DNA from: a virus | Strand: one strand, 5' to 3' | Length of the DNA stretch: 25,725 nt | IMG/VR virus record: IMGVR_UViG_3300020347_000028 | Location: 1-25,725 of that record | Shown: positions 13,153-22,444 of the stretch, piece by piece | How positions within the stretch are numbered: the stretch's first letter is position 1 | Layout: each line of letters opens with the position of its first letter | Made by a program: the position numbers and the translations under genes | The notes under the pieces: generated by a model | The model's database searches: none | The model's input: only the letters and a program-made list of their open reading frames with translations | What the model was told of the DNA's origin: nothing

Positions 13153-15599
13153 GTAAATTACCAACATTTGAAGCAAAAAAAGTAGGAGGTGCATCAGCAG
13201 CACCTGAAATGAGGGCTAATCAGAGAATGATGACTAAGCCTTTTAGAAAATCTACAAATATTAATTCTAGTGATTTTTATAATTCGGCTGGAACTGCTGC
13301 TATGGGTCAAGTTATCAACAATGCGATAAACTTGTATGGACACGTAAAACAAAAGCAAAAACAAGCAGAATTAGAAAAAATTAGAGCAGAAAGAAACTCA
13401 GCTTTTGCTTTGTTTGCGGCAAAACTAAATCAGAGCAATACAGGAAATGAAGATATACAGGCAAATGATTTTCTTGAAAAAAATGAAGAAAAGTATACAA
13501 GCTCTAAGGACAAGCAAATAAAGCAAAAGTTAAATAATGAGTATTTACAACTTTCGACTAATGTAAAAATAAATGCTATAAAAAAAGTAGATGAAAATGC
13601 TACAAAAACAGGCTTATTAGCTTATAGTAATAATTTAGAAAAAATAAAATCAGACCTTGCTGGTGATCCAACTTTAATAGAGTCATCTTTAACAAAGGTA
13701 AGAGCACATGTTACAGAGCTATTAAACTCAGGAATTATAAACAACGAGGAAGAAGCAAAAGAAATGCTTAGAATAGCTAACAATCAATTGCATGACGCTT
13801 CTTTGAAATCAATGGTAAATAAATCTAACACCATTGATAAATTGAATCAAATGCAAGAACCACTAAAAGAATCATACACAAATGGTGATATAACTTATAA
13901 TGAATTTACTGCTATAGAAAATAAAATAAAAAATAAAAAAAATAAAATTCAAGAAATAAATAAAATAAGACTAAAAGATCAGTTTAATGAAATTAATAAA
14001 TCAGCACTTCAAGGAGAAAATCTTTCAGAAGAAGATTTACAAATTTTCGGTCAAATATTTGGACATAAAGAGCTTTTAAAGTTAGAGGATTCCATAGAAG
14101 AAACTACTGTAAAATATCTAGCTTATGACAAGATAAAAGCACCATTATTTATATCAGATGAACAAATTGACTCATATAGAGCTGAAATTGTATTTTCTTT
14201 AAAAAAAGAATATCCAGAATATTCTTCACAAATACCAGGGTGGGTAGATGATGCTTTAAATGTTCGTAAATCTGCAAGAAATGAAGCTATTAAAAATGAA
14301 GATAATAGTGTTATTTATGAAGGCATGGGAAAAATTTTAGAAGGTGATCTTCATCCAGAGGATTTAGAAAAATTTGCATTTGATAAAACTGGAAGGGAAA
14401 GTACTTCAGCAATTAAAAGAATCCAACAAGAATTAAACAAAGATGCACCAGGAACTTTACAAGTTTATATGTCTAAAAGTATGGGTATAGATTATTTCGA
14501 TTTAAATTCTAATGCCAGTAAACTATTTAATCCAAATGTTAGTTTAGAAGATAAAGGCGATATACTTAAAAACATAGCAAATGATTATAAAACCGTAATT
14601 AATAAATATAAGTCTAGTTTACCACATACTGAAAGTTTTTTACCTAACAACATAGTAACATCAGTATCAAATACCTTTTTAGATGATATGCCAGATTCGG
14701 CAGTCAGAAGAAAAGAAACTGTAGGATTTTTGCAAACATTAGTTGGTAAGGAAAACCTTTATGCAGCTAGTAAACAAATAAGCAAAAATTTTGGTAAAGA
14801 TAAAAGTGTTGCAGCAGAGATGCTAGCTATTTCCGATGGATTCTTAAATAGAAAAGAGGATGTTGCAGATTTTATTAATAATGCTAATATTAAATGGAAT
14901 GCTTTAAATGAAGATCAACAAAACCTTATTGAAGTTGACTTTATTAAAGATTTTGCAGATGAAGGTGGAAATGCCTATGATCCTGTATTGTTTGAAGAAA
15001 GAAAAAGATTAGCATTAAAGCTATACTCACAGTCAAAAGATATTAAATCAGCACTATCAATGTCTTTTGATCAATCAACAATACAAGTTCAAGGTTACTC
15101 TTCATCGTTTATATCAATACCTAATTCCTATTATTCAAATTTAAACAGTCAAACTGTAAAGCTAACTGATAATGACAAAACTAAAATATCTGAAACATTA
15201 GATACTGTGTCTGAATTGTTAAGTTATAATATACAAGAAGTAATTTCATGGGATGAAATAGATAAATTTTCATCAAGGCAAGATGGCAAATATACAGATG
15301 TAAATTCTAGCAATCCATTTAAAAGAGAAAAAGCTAGGAAAGCTATATCTGATATGGTTGATGATAAAAGTTTTTATTACAGATTTAATCCTAATGGTAA
15401 TGCAATTTCTTTATATTTTAAGGATAAAGAAAACGGGTACGGTGAGTTAGTAATGAATATGCCTCTTGATAATATACTAGAGGTTAAAACATTAGAGGTT
15501 GAAGATTTTACAGATGTATATGGAGTTATAGGAAACAAAGAAACACACTTAGAATCTAAAAAGAATAGATTAAATTTTATCAAAGATCTCGCTAAATGA
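13149..15599 (+). CDS. Internal virion (core) protein, T7 gp15-like by position, 816 aa
   Basis: A long, Lys/Asn/Glu-rich, predominantly helical protein in the gp15 slot. It starts MSKLPTFEAKKVGGASAAPE and continues with a region containing TAAMGQVINNAINLYGHVKQ and coiled-coil-like KQKQAELEKIRAERNSAFA (about residues 56-95), similar to the N-termini of other podoviral internal proteins. No enzyme motif is recognised. In T7 the equivalent (747 aa) forms the periplasmic part of the ejection conduit. Sequence similarity to T7 gp15 is not visible by eye, so the name rests on gene order, size and composition. ATGA overlaps link it to both neighbours. Confidence 0.7.
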   Translation: MSKLPTFEAKKVGGASAAPEMRANQRMMTKPFRKSTNINSSDFYNSAGTAAMGQVINNAINLYGHVKQKQKQAELEKIRAERNSAFALFAAKLNQSNTGNEDIQANDFLEKNEEKYTSSKDKQIKQKLNNEYLQLSTNVKINAIKKVDENATKTGLLAYSNNLEKIKSDLAGDPTLIESSLTKVRAHVTELLNSGIINNEEEAKEMLRIANNQLHDASLKSMVNKSNTIDKLNQMQEPLKESYTNGDITYNEFTAIENKIKNKKNKIQEINKIRLKDQFNEINKSALQGENLSEEDLQIFGQIFGHKELLKLEDSIEETTVKYLAYDKIKAPLFISDEQIDSYRAEIVFSLKKEYPEYSSQIPGWVDDALNVRKSARNEAIKNEDNSVIYEGMGKILEGDLHPEDLEKFAFDKTGRESTSAIKRIQQELNKDAPGTLQVYMSKSMGIDYFDLNSNASKLFNPNVSLEDKGDILKNIANDYKTVINKYKSSLPHTESFLPNNIVTSVSNTFLDDMPDSAVRRKETVGFLQTLVGKENLYAASKQISKNFGKDKSVAAEMLAISDGFLNRKEDVADFINNANIKWNALNEDQQNLIEVDFIKDFADEGGNAYDPVLFEERKRLALKLYSQSKDIKSALSMSFDQSTIQVQGYSSSFISIPNSYYSNLNSQTVKLTDNDKTKISETLDTVSELLSYNIQEVISWDEIDKFSSRQDGKYTDVNSSNPFKREKARKAISDMVDDKSFYYRFNPNGNAISLYFKDKENGYGELVMNMPLDNILEVKTLEVEDFTDVYGVIGNKETHLESKKNRLNFIKDLAK

Positions 15600-18500
15600 A
15601 CTTATTTTCATCAGTACCGAACGAAGGCAAAGATTTTAGGAAAGAAGAGTTTCAACCAAAATTATCTTTTGGTGACTCAGTAAAAGGTTTTGCTAAAAGT
15701 TCTTGGCAAGACGCTATTACTAACAGTTCTGTTAGAGCTTTTAAAAAATGGATGTATCAGGATGATGGAGAAGAAGGAGGTAGAGTTATTACAAAAGATG
15801 AAGCTAATATTTATTTCCCTAAAGCAAAACCTTGGTCCGATGAAGTTCCTTTAACATTAGCTAGACATGAGCATGAAAACTACATAAGACAAGAAGATGC
15901 TAAGTATTTTAGCGAAATATCCTTGCAAAATGGAAGCAATATTTTAGCTGCTGTAATTGGCAGTGGAATTGGTTATATGACTGATCCAGCCGAATTAAGC
16001 ATGGCAATTGGTGCAGGTGCTATAACTGCAACAGGTAGAAGCTTGTTTGGTGTTACAAGGAACATGGCTCCAGTAGCTAGAACTTTGACTAGAGGAACAG
16101 TTTATGGTGCTGCTGAAAATGTTCCATTAGAGATACCTTATTATTTAGTTAAAGGATATAATGATGAACAGTATGGGTTAAAAGATACTGCTATGAATTT
16201 AGCATTTGGTGGGAGTATGGGTTTAGCTATGTCTGGTTTAAGAGTAAAGCTTGGCGATTTAGATATGCCTGTAGAGTTAAACGCTAAGACTATACAAAAC
16301 AGCTATATTAATAAGCTAATTAACTCTGATGAAGTAAGTTCTGCTAAAATTCTAGCAGAAGATATGAATTTTATCAGAGAGACATATAAAGATGCAATAG
16401 ACGCTATTGTTGATGATATGGCTAATAAAGCAGGGATTATACCTACACCATCTCAGAATAAAATATTAAGAGCTAAAGCTGAAAGGTTAGTTTACCAAAA
16501 AATAAATAATACAGTAACGCATAATTCCAATAAACTTAATGAGGAATTACCAAAAGAAACTGACGAAAGTATAACTATAGATACTGATAATAACATAAGT
16601 CAGGTTATTAGTAGACAATCAGATGCAGATCAAGAGATAGAATCATTAGGCATTAAAATTGAAACTGATGATACTCCAGAAAAACCTGAAGCACCTAAAT
16701 TAAAAAAAGAAAAAAAAGAAGAACCTAAATTAGATGAAGAACAATTAAAATATGAAAATGATATACGAATTGACAAAGCTTTTAAAGATACTGTTCAAGA
16801 GTTTTTTCCTGGTGTAAAAAGTGTAAATACTGATTTAGATACAAAAGTTCCTAAAAAATTAACAGAAGTATTTGAGCGTGAAGGTGCAGCATACGATCCA
16901 ACTACTGATACTGTTTATTACAATCCAAAAAATATTAATGAAGATGAAGTGGGCAAAACTATACTTCATGAAATTGGCATACATAAAGGTATGCGTGGTA
17001 TTATGGATGATGAGGATCTTGTTAATTTGTCTAAATATATGGTAAAAAACCATAATTCTGAGGTCAATTCTATGAAAAAAAGATTTGGCATTAAGGATGA
17101 TTTAGAAGCTTCAGAGGAAGTATTAGCCTATGGATATGAGGACGGAATAACCCCACCAGCTTATGCTAAATACCTGTATGAAAAAACTAGGCAATTAATG
17201 GGTAAATCTACAAGTGGTAGTAAAGCTGTAGATAATGTAGTCTTACAGGAATTAATGTATAGGTCTTTAAAAGATGCGTCTAAACTTAGACTTGTAAACA
17301 GGTTAGGATCTAGTGCAAAGATTGATGATTATACAGTTGAAGAAGCTTATTTTTCTATAAAAAAACAAGAAGAACTAAAAAGAAAATCAGATAATTTTAA
17401 AATTATTCAAGAGTCTATTAATAAAGAACTTATAAAAGAATTTGAAAGTCCTATAGAAAAACTTCAAAAATGGATGAAGTCTGCTGAAGCTGAACAGCAA
17501 AGGATAAAACTATCTAAATCTGAATATAGCAAAAAAATTAAACAAAGAGAATTAGATGCAAAACAAGAAGAACTTGATTATCAAGAATATATAAAAGAAT
17601 TAAAATCTATTGAGTCTAGTAAATCTCCATTAGAAAAACTAGAAGAATGGATGAAGTCTGATATAGCTGAACAGCGAAGAATAGATGATAGTAAGTCTTT
17701 GTATAAAATTAAAAAGCAAAAAGAAAGACAAGATTCTAAAGAAAAAAAGACTAACTATAAAAAGTTTTTAAGAGACTTAGCACAAAGAGAAGTCAAACCT
17801 ATGTTGGCACATAGGGAAATTGAAGCTAAATCAACTGCAAAACTACAGAATAAAGAGTATTCGAGAAATAAAGATAGTATAGTAGACGATCAAGATATTG
17901 ATGATGCTTATGAAGATTTATATGATATGGGTTTAAGCGATCTTAGGTTTAGAAGATCTAATCTCACACCAGAAGAATCTGCTAATACTAAAGCATTTAC
18001 TAAATCTGTTGGTCCTACAAACATGAAGGGCAAAAATGCTAAAGAAAAAAATAAACTCCATAAGCAGAGTCCTAATGATATTGAAGATCAAGAAAACTTT
18101 ACCTCTGAAATTAACAATACATTACTAACTGCTGGTATTGATACGGATAAAGCAGGTAAGGCTTTAAAGAAATTAAATAGAGCAGAAAATGCTATAGCTT
18201 TAGAAAGATTGGCAAATAAGTTTGATGCTATGCCTGAAGAAACTAAAATGATTGCATTTGATAATCTTGTTGAAAGACAAATACCTGCATCTAAGCATAT
18301 ATATAAATTAGAAGCTATTACTGATCTTAATAATAAATTAAAGCAAGCTGGAGGTAATGGATTTAATCATAAAGATGTATGGAAAGATACATTTATTGCA
18401 TCCTACAACAGAAGAAATAAAAATAAAGGAATACAATTAAAAAATCCATCTAAACATACTAAACTAGGTGAGGATATGGATGTAGCCTTGCAATCTGTAT

Positions 18501-20620
18501 TTAAAAATATTTTAGGCAAAGCTAGAGATATGGGTCTTGTAGTAGGTGAGCTAGAAGAATTTGTATCTCCGCAAAGTTGGAATTTAAATAAAATGTCAAA
18601 AATTTTTGATATTAAAGTAGAGCGTTGGAATCCAAAAAAATTTAGGACTGAGCTTATATCAGAAAACTTAAATTTTATAGCTCATAAGATGTATAAAGAA
18701 TTTGATAAGACTGTTATGTGGCATAAGATAATTGATGCTAATGGCAATAAATTAAAAAGAGGAACAGATGAATCTAAAAAATATGTAAGAGATTGGATTC
18801 AAGGTTTATATGATGGAAAGCTTGCTGATTATGAAGGATTAACTAAAGTTCGACAATCAGCTAATACAGCTATTGAACCTAGAACTTTTCATTTTTACGA
18901 TGGTGCAACTGCTTTTGACTTTCAACAAAGATTTGGTGTAGAAGATACATTTAGCGGAATTAATAATAGTATAGATCAAATAGCTACAAAGATGGCTATG
19001 CGTGAAGCTGCTGGACCAAGTGCTGAAACTAATTTATTAAAGATTTTAGATTACATTGGTAACACTGCAACACCTGCAAATAAAAGACTACAAAAACAAG
19101 TTAGAAAATCTCAAGATACTACACCTATTTCTCTTAGACTTAATGCTGGATCACATAGAGTTAAAGATGTTTCTAGTGGTGTTAAAGTATTGCAATGGGT
19201 CAAAGCTTTTACTGCTGCTACAAAAATGGGTAACTTGTTATTTACTTCTGCTTCTGATGCTGCTTATGTCAACGGAGCATTAAAAAGTTTAGATGTAAGA
19301 GAAGGTTTTAAAGAAGGTAATCTTTTAAAAATACTATTTAAGCAAAAACATTTAAAGGATAAGTTTTTACTAGAGCAAAACTTAGCTATGCTTGATGCTT
19401 TTCAAGGAAGTTTAGTTGGTAGATTTAGTCCTGAAGATATGGATATGTCTACAGCTATGAGTAAATTCAATCACTTTATGTTTACTGTAAACGGAATGAA
19501 CTGGCATAATAGAACTGGCAGAGAGATGTTTCAAATAGGTGCAGTCAAAAGAATGGGTTTTGCTAGTCAATATTCATTGGCAGATTTAAAAGCAAAAGAA
19601 TCAGCTAAATCATTAGTATTTAAATTAGAATCATTTGGTATAGATGATGATATGTGGGATATTATGAGAAATGCTGCAACTGAAGTAATTCAAAAAAACG
19701 GTAAGTTTTCACATCAAAGAGGTAAATCTAATAATTCAGTTCTTACATGGGATGAAATCGGAAAATTAAGCGATCAAGAAGTTAAGAAATACTTAGTAAA
19801 AAAAGGAATTAAAAATCCTACATCTACTAGAATAAATACAGAAAGAAATAAATTATCTAACAAATATGCTGCTTTTATTAAAGATGAAATGGATAATGGG
19901 GTATTAACTCCAGGTATTAAAGAGCAAAGAATAACTACATTAGGTCTTAAAGAAGGAACCTGGGGTAATATGGCTGTTAAATTGTTAATGCAATTTAAAT
20001 CTTTTCCTATAGCAATGTATCAAAAGGTGATAAAACCTAATTATGCTATACATGGACCTCTTAAAGGAACATTTAATATAGCTGCTATGGCAGCTCAAGC
20101 TGCTATGATTTCATTAATAGCTGATCAAATTAAACAAGTTATTGAAGGTAAAAGCGTAAAACCTTGGAATGATCGTAGAATTTTTACAGAAGCTGTAGCT
20201 AGGTCTGGAGGTCTGTCTTTTTTTGCGGATATAATTAATCGAGATTATTCATCATATGGAATGGATGGAGATCTTAGAGCTAATTTAGGTGGTCCTACAG
20301 TTGGTCTGTTAAGTGATGTTGCAAGCGTTAGTTCTCAATTTATGAAGGATTTATCTGATAATGATTTTACAAAGTCTGGAACAAAATTTGTTAAGTTAGC
20401 TGATTCTTGGACAGGAAATATAGCAGGTTGGTCACAATTAAAAAAAGCATTAGTTATTCATCCTTTATTAGATCAACTTAATTCAGATACATTAAAAAAC
20501 AAACAAGCTTTTTTAGAAAGAGAGTTTGGGCAAGATTATAACTGGGGTTCTCCAACTGGTGATAATGAGTCTATGACTTACGAAGAATTACTATTTAGGA
20601 TTAATAAAGGAACTGAATAA
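15596..20620 (+). CDS. Giant internal virion protein (gp16-like) with zincin-like metallopeptidase site, 1674 aa
   Basis: The largest gene, in the T7 gp16 slot; the product is presumably packaged in the capsid and ejected into the host. Visible parts: a hydrophobic segment at 116-146 (ILAAVIGSGIGYMTDPAELS); a Lys/Glu-rich linker (about 345-375); a zincin-like region with LHEIGIHKG (His458, Glu459, His463) and EASEEVLAYG (504-513) as a possible third ligand; a 59-residue tandem duplication (from residue 618) in charged coiled coil; and a C-terminal region with LLMQFKSFPIAMYQ (about 1463-1476) and an Ala-rich hydrophobic helix (1491-1518), as seen in large phage polyvalent proteins. The lytic transglycosylase of T7 gp16 is not apparent. 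The site is HExxxH, not HExxH. Its start overlaps the preceding stop (ATGA). Confidence 0.85.
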   Translation: MNLFSSVPNEGKDFRKEEFQPKLSFGDSVKGFAKSSWQDAITNSSVRAFKKWMYQDDGEEGGRVITKDEANIYFPKAKPWSDEVPLTLARHEHENYIRQEDAKYFSEISLQNGSNILAAVIGSGIGYMTDPAELSMAIGAGAITATGRSLFGVTRNMAPVARTLTRGTVYGAAENVPLEIPYYLVKGYNDEQYGLKDTAMNLAFGGSMGLAMSGLRVKLGDLDMPVELNAKTIQNSYINKLINSDEVSSAKILAEDMNFIRETYKDAIDAIVDDMANKAGIIPTPSQNKILRAKAERLVYQKINNTVTHNSNKLNEELPKETDESITIDTDNNISQVISRQSDADQEIESLGIKIETDDTPEKPEAPKLKKEKKEEPKLDEEQLKYENDIRIDKAFKDTVQEFFPGVKSVNTDLDTKVPKKLTEVFEREGAAYDPTTDTVYYNPKNINEDEVGKTILHEIGIHKGMRGIMDDEDLVNLSKYMVKNHNSEVNSMKKRFGIKDDLEASEEVLAYGYEDGITPPAYAKYLYEKTRQLMGKSTSGSKAVDNVVLQELMYRSLKDASKLRLVNRLGSSAKIDDYTVEEAYFSIKKQEELKRKSDNFKIIQESINKELIKEFESPIEKLQKWMKSAEAEQQRIKLSKSEYSKKIKQRELDAKQEELDYQEYIKELKSIESSKSPLEKLEEWMKSDIAEQRRIDDSKSLYKIKKQKERQDSKEKKTNYKKFLRDLAQREVKPMLAHREIEAKSTAKLQNKEYSRNKDSIVDDQDIDDAYEDLYDMGLSDLRFRRSNLTPEESANTKAFTKSVGPTNMKGKNAKEKNKLHKQSPNDIEDQENFTSEINNTLLTAGIDTDKAGKALKKLNRAENAIALERLANKFDAMPEETKMIAFDNLVERQIPASKHIYKLEAITDLNNKLKQAGGNGFNHKDVWKDTFIASYNRRNKNKGIQLKNPSKHTKLGEDMDVALQSVFKNILGKARDMGLVVGELEEFVSPQSWNLNKMSKIFDIKVERWNPKKFRTELISENLNFIAHKMYKEFDKTVMWHKIIDANGNKLKRGTDESKKYVRDWIQGLYDGKLADYEGLTKVRQSANTAIEPRTFHFYDGATAFDFQQRFGVEDTFSGINNSIDQIATKMAMREAAGPSAETNLLKILDYIGNTATPANKRLQKQVRKSQDTTPISLRLNAGSHRVKDVSSGVKVLQWVKAFTAATKMGNLLFTSASDAAYVNGALKSLDVREGFKEGNLLKILFKQKHLKDKFLLEQNLAMLDAFQGSLVGRFSPEDMDMSTAMSKFNHFMFTVNGMNWHNRTGREMFQIGAVKRMGFASQYSLADLKAKESAKSLVFKLESFGIDDDMWDIMRNAATEVIQKNGKFSHQRGKSNNSVLTWDEIGKLSDQEVKKYLVKKGIKNPTSTRINTERNKLSNKYAAFIKDEMDNGVLTPGIKEQRITTLGLKEGTWGNMAVKLLMQFKSFPIAMYQKVIKPNYAIHGPLKGTFNIAAMAAQAAMISLIADQIKQVIEGKSVKPWNDRRIFTEAVARSGGLSFFADIINRDYSSYGMDGDLRANLGGPTVGLLSDVASVSSQFMKDLSDNDFTKSGTKFVKLADSWTGNIAGWSQLKKALVIHPLLDQLNSDTLKNKQAFLEREFGQDYNWGSPTGDNESMTYEELLFRINKGTE
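17447..17775 (+). repeat. 177-bp (59-codon) in-frame duplication inside the gp16-like gene
   Basis: Residues from 618 (SPIEKLQKWMKSAEAEQQRI) and from 677 (SPLEKLEEWMKSDIAEQRRI) align without gaps at a period of 59 residues. The shared pattern SPxEKLxxWMKSxxAEQxRI, then SKSxYxxKxKQ, fades towards the end of the second copy. Codon differences between copies show the duplication is not recent. The units lie in a charged, helical part between the zincin-like region and the C-terminal domain. Confidence 0.85.
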
Positions 20621-20624
20621 TACA

Positions 20625-20656
20625 TTGAAAAATAACGATTAATAAATAACTGTTAA
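20625..20656 (+). promoter_or_regulatory. Late promoter-like motif, copy 3 (tail fibre)
   Basis: TTGA (20625-20628), 16 nt, AATAACTGTTAA (20645-20656), identical in the right block to the copy at 4356. It fills the 40-nt gap between the gp16-like gene and the fibre gene and ends 4 nt before the fibre ATG. T7 also has a late promoter (phi17) at this point. Confidence 0.65.
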
Positions 20657-20660
20657 GATT

Positions 20661-21668
20661 ATGGCAATAACAACAACAACATCAAGAGTTCAATATACAG
20701 GCAATAATTCTTCCACAGTTTTTGCCATTAATTTTAAATTTATTGAAAATTCTCACATTGTAGCAGAACTGGATGACACTGCTGGAACTGTAACAACATT
20801 AGTATTAGACACTAACTATACATTATCTGGTGCTGGCAACGATTCTGGAGGAACTTTTACTGCAAGTGTAGCACCACCTACAGGTCACATATTAACAATA
20901 TACAGACAAGTTCCATTAACACAGACAAGTGATTTAGTTCTTACAGGAACATTTAATTCTCAAACTGTTGAGGATATGATAGACAAAAACACACAAATGA
21001 TACAGCAGTTGGATGTAGGTATATCTGCAACTTCTGGATCATTAGTTTTAAAATATCCCTTATCCGAACCTGCTACAACTGTTAGCGAAATACCTAGCAA
21101 TGCTAATAGAAGTAATAAAGTTTTAGCGTTTGATTCTTCGGGCAATCCTATAGCAACTGATATATCGGCAAGTGGAACAGGTGATGTGATTGGACCTGCA
21201 TCAAACACACTTAACAATGTGCCACAATGGACAGCAGCAACTAAAACTCTGTCAGATGGTCTAGGAGTGTTAAAATCTACTGACACAACAGTAGACAACG
21301 ATAGCAACCTTGCAACAGTTGGACACATCCTAAATCAGATTAAATCGTTAGCATTACCAGAAACAACTACACAAACATTAACTGAGGGTGCAACGGTTGC
21401 ATGGGATAGGAATGCTGGTCATAACGCAACTATTTCAATAGCTGGAACAGTTAGTCTAGGCATAAGTAATTTATCGGCAGGTAGTTATAACTTGCACGTT
21501 AAGAAAACAAACGCATCTGCATTACTTAACTTTACAAGCAACTTTAAATGGGCTGATGGAATTAAGCCGAGCTTGGCTAATGTTAGCTTAAACAATAGTG
21601 CAATTTTTAGTTTTATGAATCCTGGCAATGGCAATCTTTATGGTGCAGCAATTAGTAACGTAAAATGA
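20661..21668 (+). CDS. Tail fibre protein with T7 gp17-like N-terminus, 335 aa
   Basis: Residues 1 to about 130 (MAITTTTSRVQYTGNNSSTV, FAINFKFIENSHIVAELDD, GHILTIYRQVPLTQTSDL, TVEDMIDKNTQMIQQLD) match the N-terminal, tail-binding domain of T7 gp17-type fibres. The remainder is a Ser/Thr/Asn-rich beta structure ending in SLNNSAIFSFMNPGNGNLYG, a C-terminal pattern seen in many phage and host-recognition proteins. At 335 aa it is shorter than T7 gp17 (553 aa), so it may be an adaptor on which the following gene products hang. The start is fixed by MAITTT and lies 4 nt after the late motif. It overlaps the next gene by ATGA. Confidence 0.88.
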   Translation: MAITTTTSRVQYTGNNSSTVFAINFKFIENSHIVAELDDTAGTVTTLVLDTNYTLSGAGNDSGGTFTASVAPPTGHILTIYRQVPLTQTSDLVLTGTFNSQTVEDMIDKNTQMIQQLDVGISATSGSLVLKYPLSEPATTVSEIPSNANRSNKVLAFDSSGNPIATDISASGTGDVIGPASNTLNNVPQWTAATKTLSDGLGVLKSTDTTVDNDSNLATVGHILNQIKSLALPETTTQTLTEGATVAWDRNAGHNATISIAGTVSLGISNLSAGSYNLHVKKTNASALLNFTSNFKWADGIKPSLANVSLNNSAIFSFMNPGNGNLYGAAISNVK

Positions 21669-22444
21669 GCATTAATACATTAGTAGCGATTCAAGGAGGA
21701 CAAGACAAAAAACCACCTGAGTATGTCGATAAATACTTAGATGACATAGAGTTGTGGTATGAAGGTAACTATGGACTTACAGGAACGTCTTGGAGAGATG
21801 CTAGTGGTAATAATAACAACTTAACTAGATTTAACAATTCATACGTTAATACAATAACATCTGTCAATGGACTTAAAGCTAGTCAGATTAATGCTGGGTC
21901 AGTAGCAGGTTGGCAATACACAGAAGCAAATCCATACTTTCAGACAATTATGTCTAATGGCTATACTTACTTTGCTGTATTTAGAAGCGGAGGTGCTTCA
22001 ATGAATGGTGTAATATTTGAGTTTGGTTCCTCGACAAATAAAGCACATCAACTAGGAATAGCTAATGACACCAATCCGACTAATGTTAGATTGCATCACA
22101 ACACATCAACTAGCGATTTTGTAAGGATCAATCAGCCAAACATGGGATCAATACAATTAGCTACTGCATATGGATCTAGTTTAAATAATTTAAATCTGTT
22201 GTTAAACGGTAATCAGTCAGGTGTTGTTACAACTACATCCAGTACTGGAGTTGCATCATCTACACCTAGTTTATATATGGGGTCTGCTAATAATGATTCC
22301 CTTGTTATATGCGAATTTATTGCAGTTAAAACACAGAAAGCATTATCAGTTAGAGAAGAGTTCGAAGGTTACTTAGCTCATAAATGGGGTTTTGAATCTG
22401 AATTACCTGGTAGTCATACGTATAAAGCAAGTCCACCATTATGA
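21665..22444 (+). CDS. Lectin-like (LamG/concanavalin A-type) adsorption protein, 259 aa
   Basis: The protein has a short N-terminal tail (MSINTLVAIQGGQDKKPPEY) followed by a beta-sandwich: DIELWYEGNYGLTGTSWRDA and SGNNNNLTRFN (about 27-57), central strands with YFAVFRSGG and FEFGSS, and the C-terminal signature REEFEGYLAHKWGFESELPG (230-249) leading to YKASPPL. This 'EGYLAHKWG ... LPxxHxYKxxPP' ending is characteristic of LamG-type concanavalin A-like domains in environmental bacteria and phages, which commonly bind glycans. It is therefore likely a receptor-binding or fibre-tip component. ATGA overlaps with both neighbours place it in the fibre operon. No catalytic residues are evident. Confidence 0.78.
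   Translation: MSINTLVAIQGGQDKKPPEYVDKYLDDIELWYEGNYGLTGTSWRDASGNNNNLTRFNNSYVNTITSVNGLKASQINAGSVAGWQYTEANPYFQTIMSNGYTYFAVFRSGGASMNGVIFEFGSSTNKAHQLGIANDTNPTNVRLHHNTSTSDFVRINQPNMGSIQLATAYGSSLNNLNLLLNGNQSGVVTTTSSTGVASSTPSLYMGSANNDSLVICEFIAVKTQKALSVREEFEGYLAHKWGFESELPGSHTYKASPPL

Noticed and set aside
16967-16984. Classical HExxH zinc protease motif in the gp16-like protein
   Set aside because: The second His is one residue further (HEIGIH), so it is HExxxH; reported as zincin-like rather than as a canonical motif.
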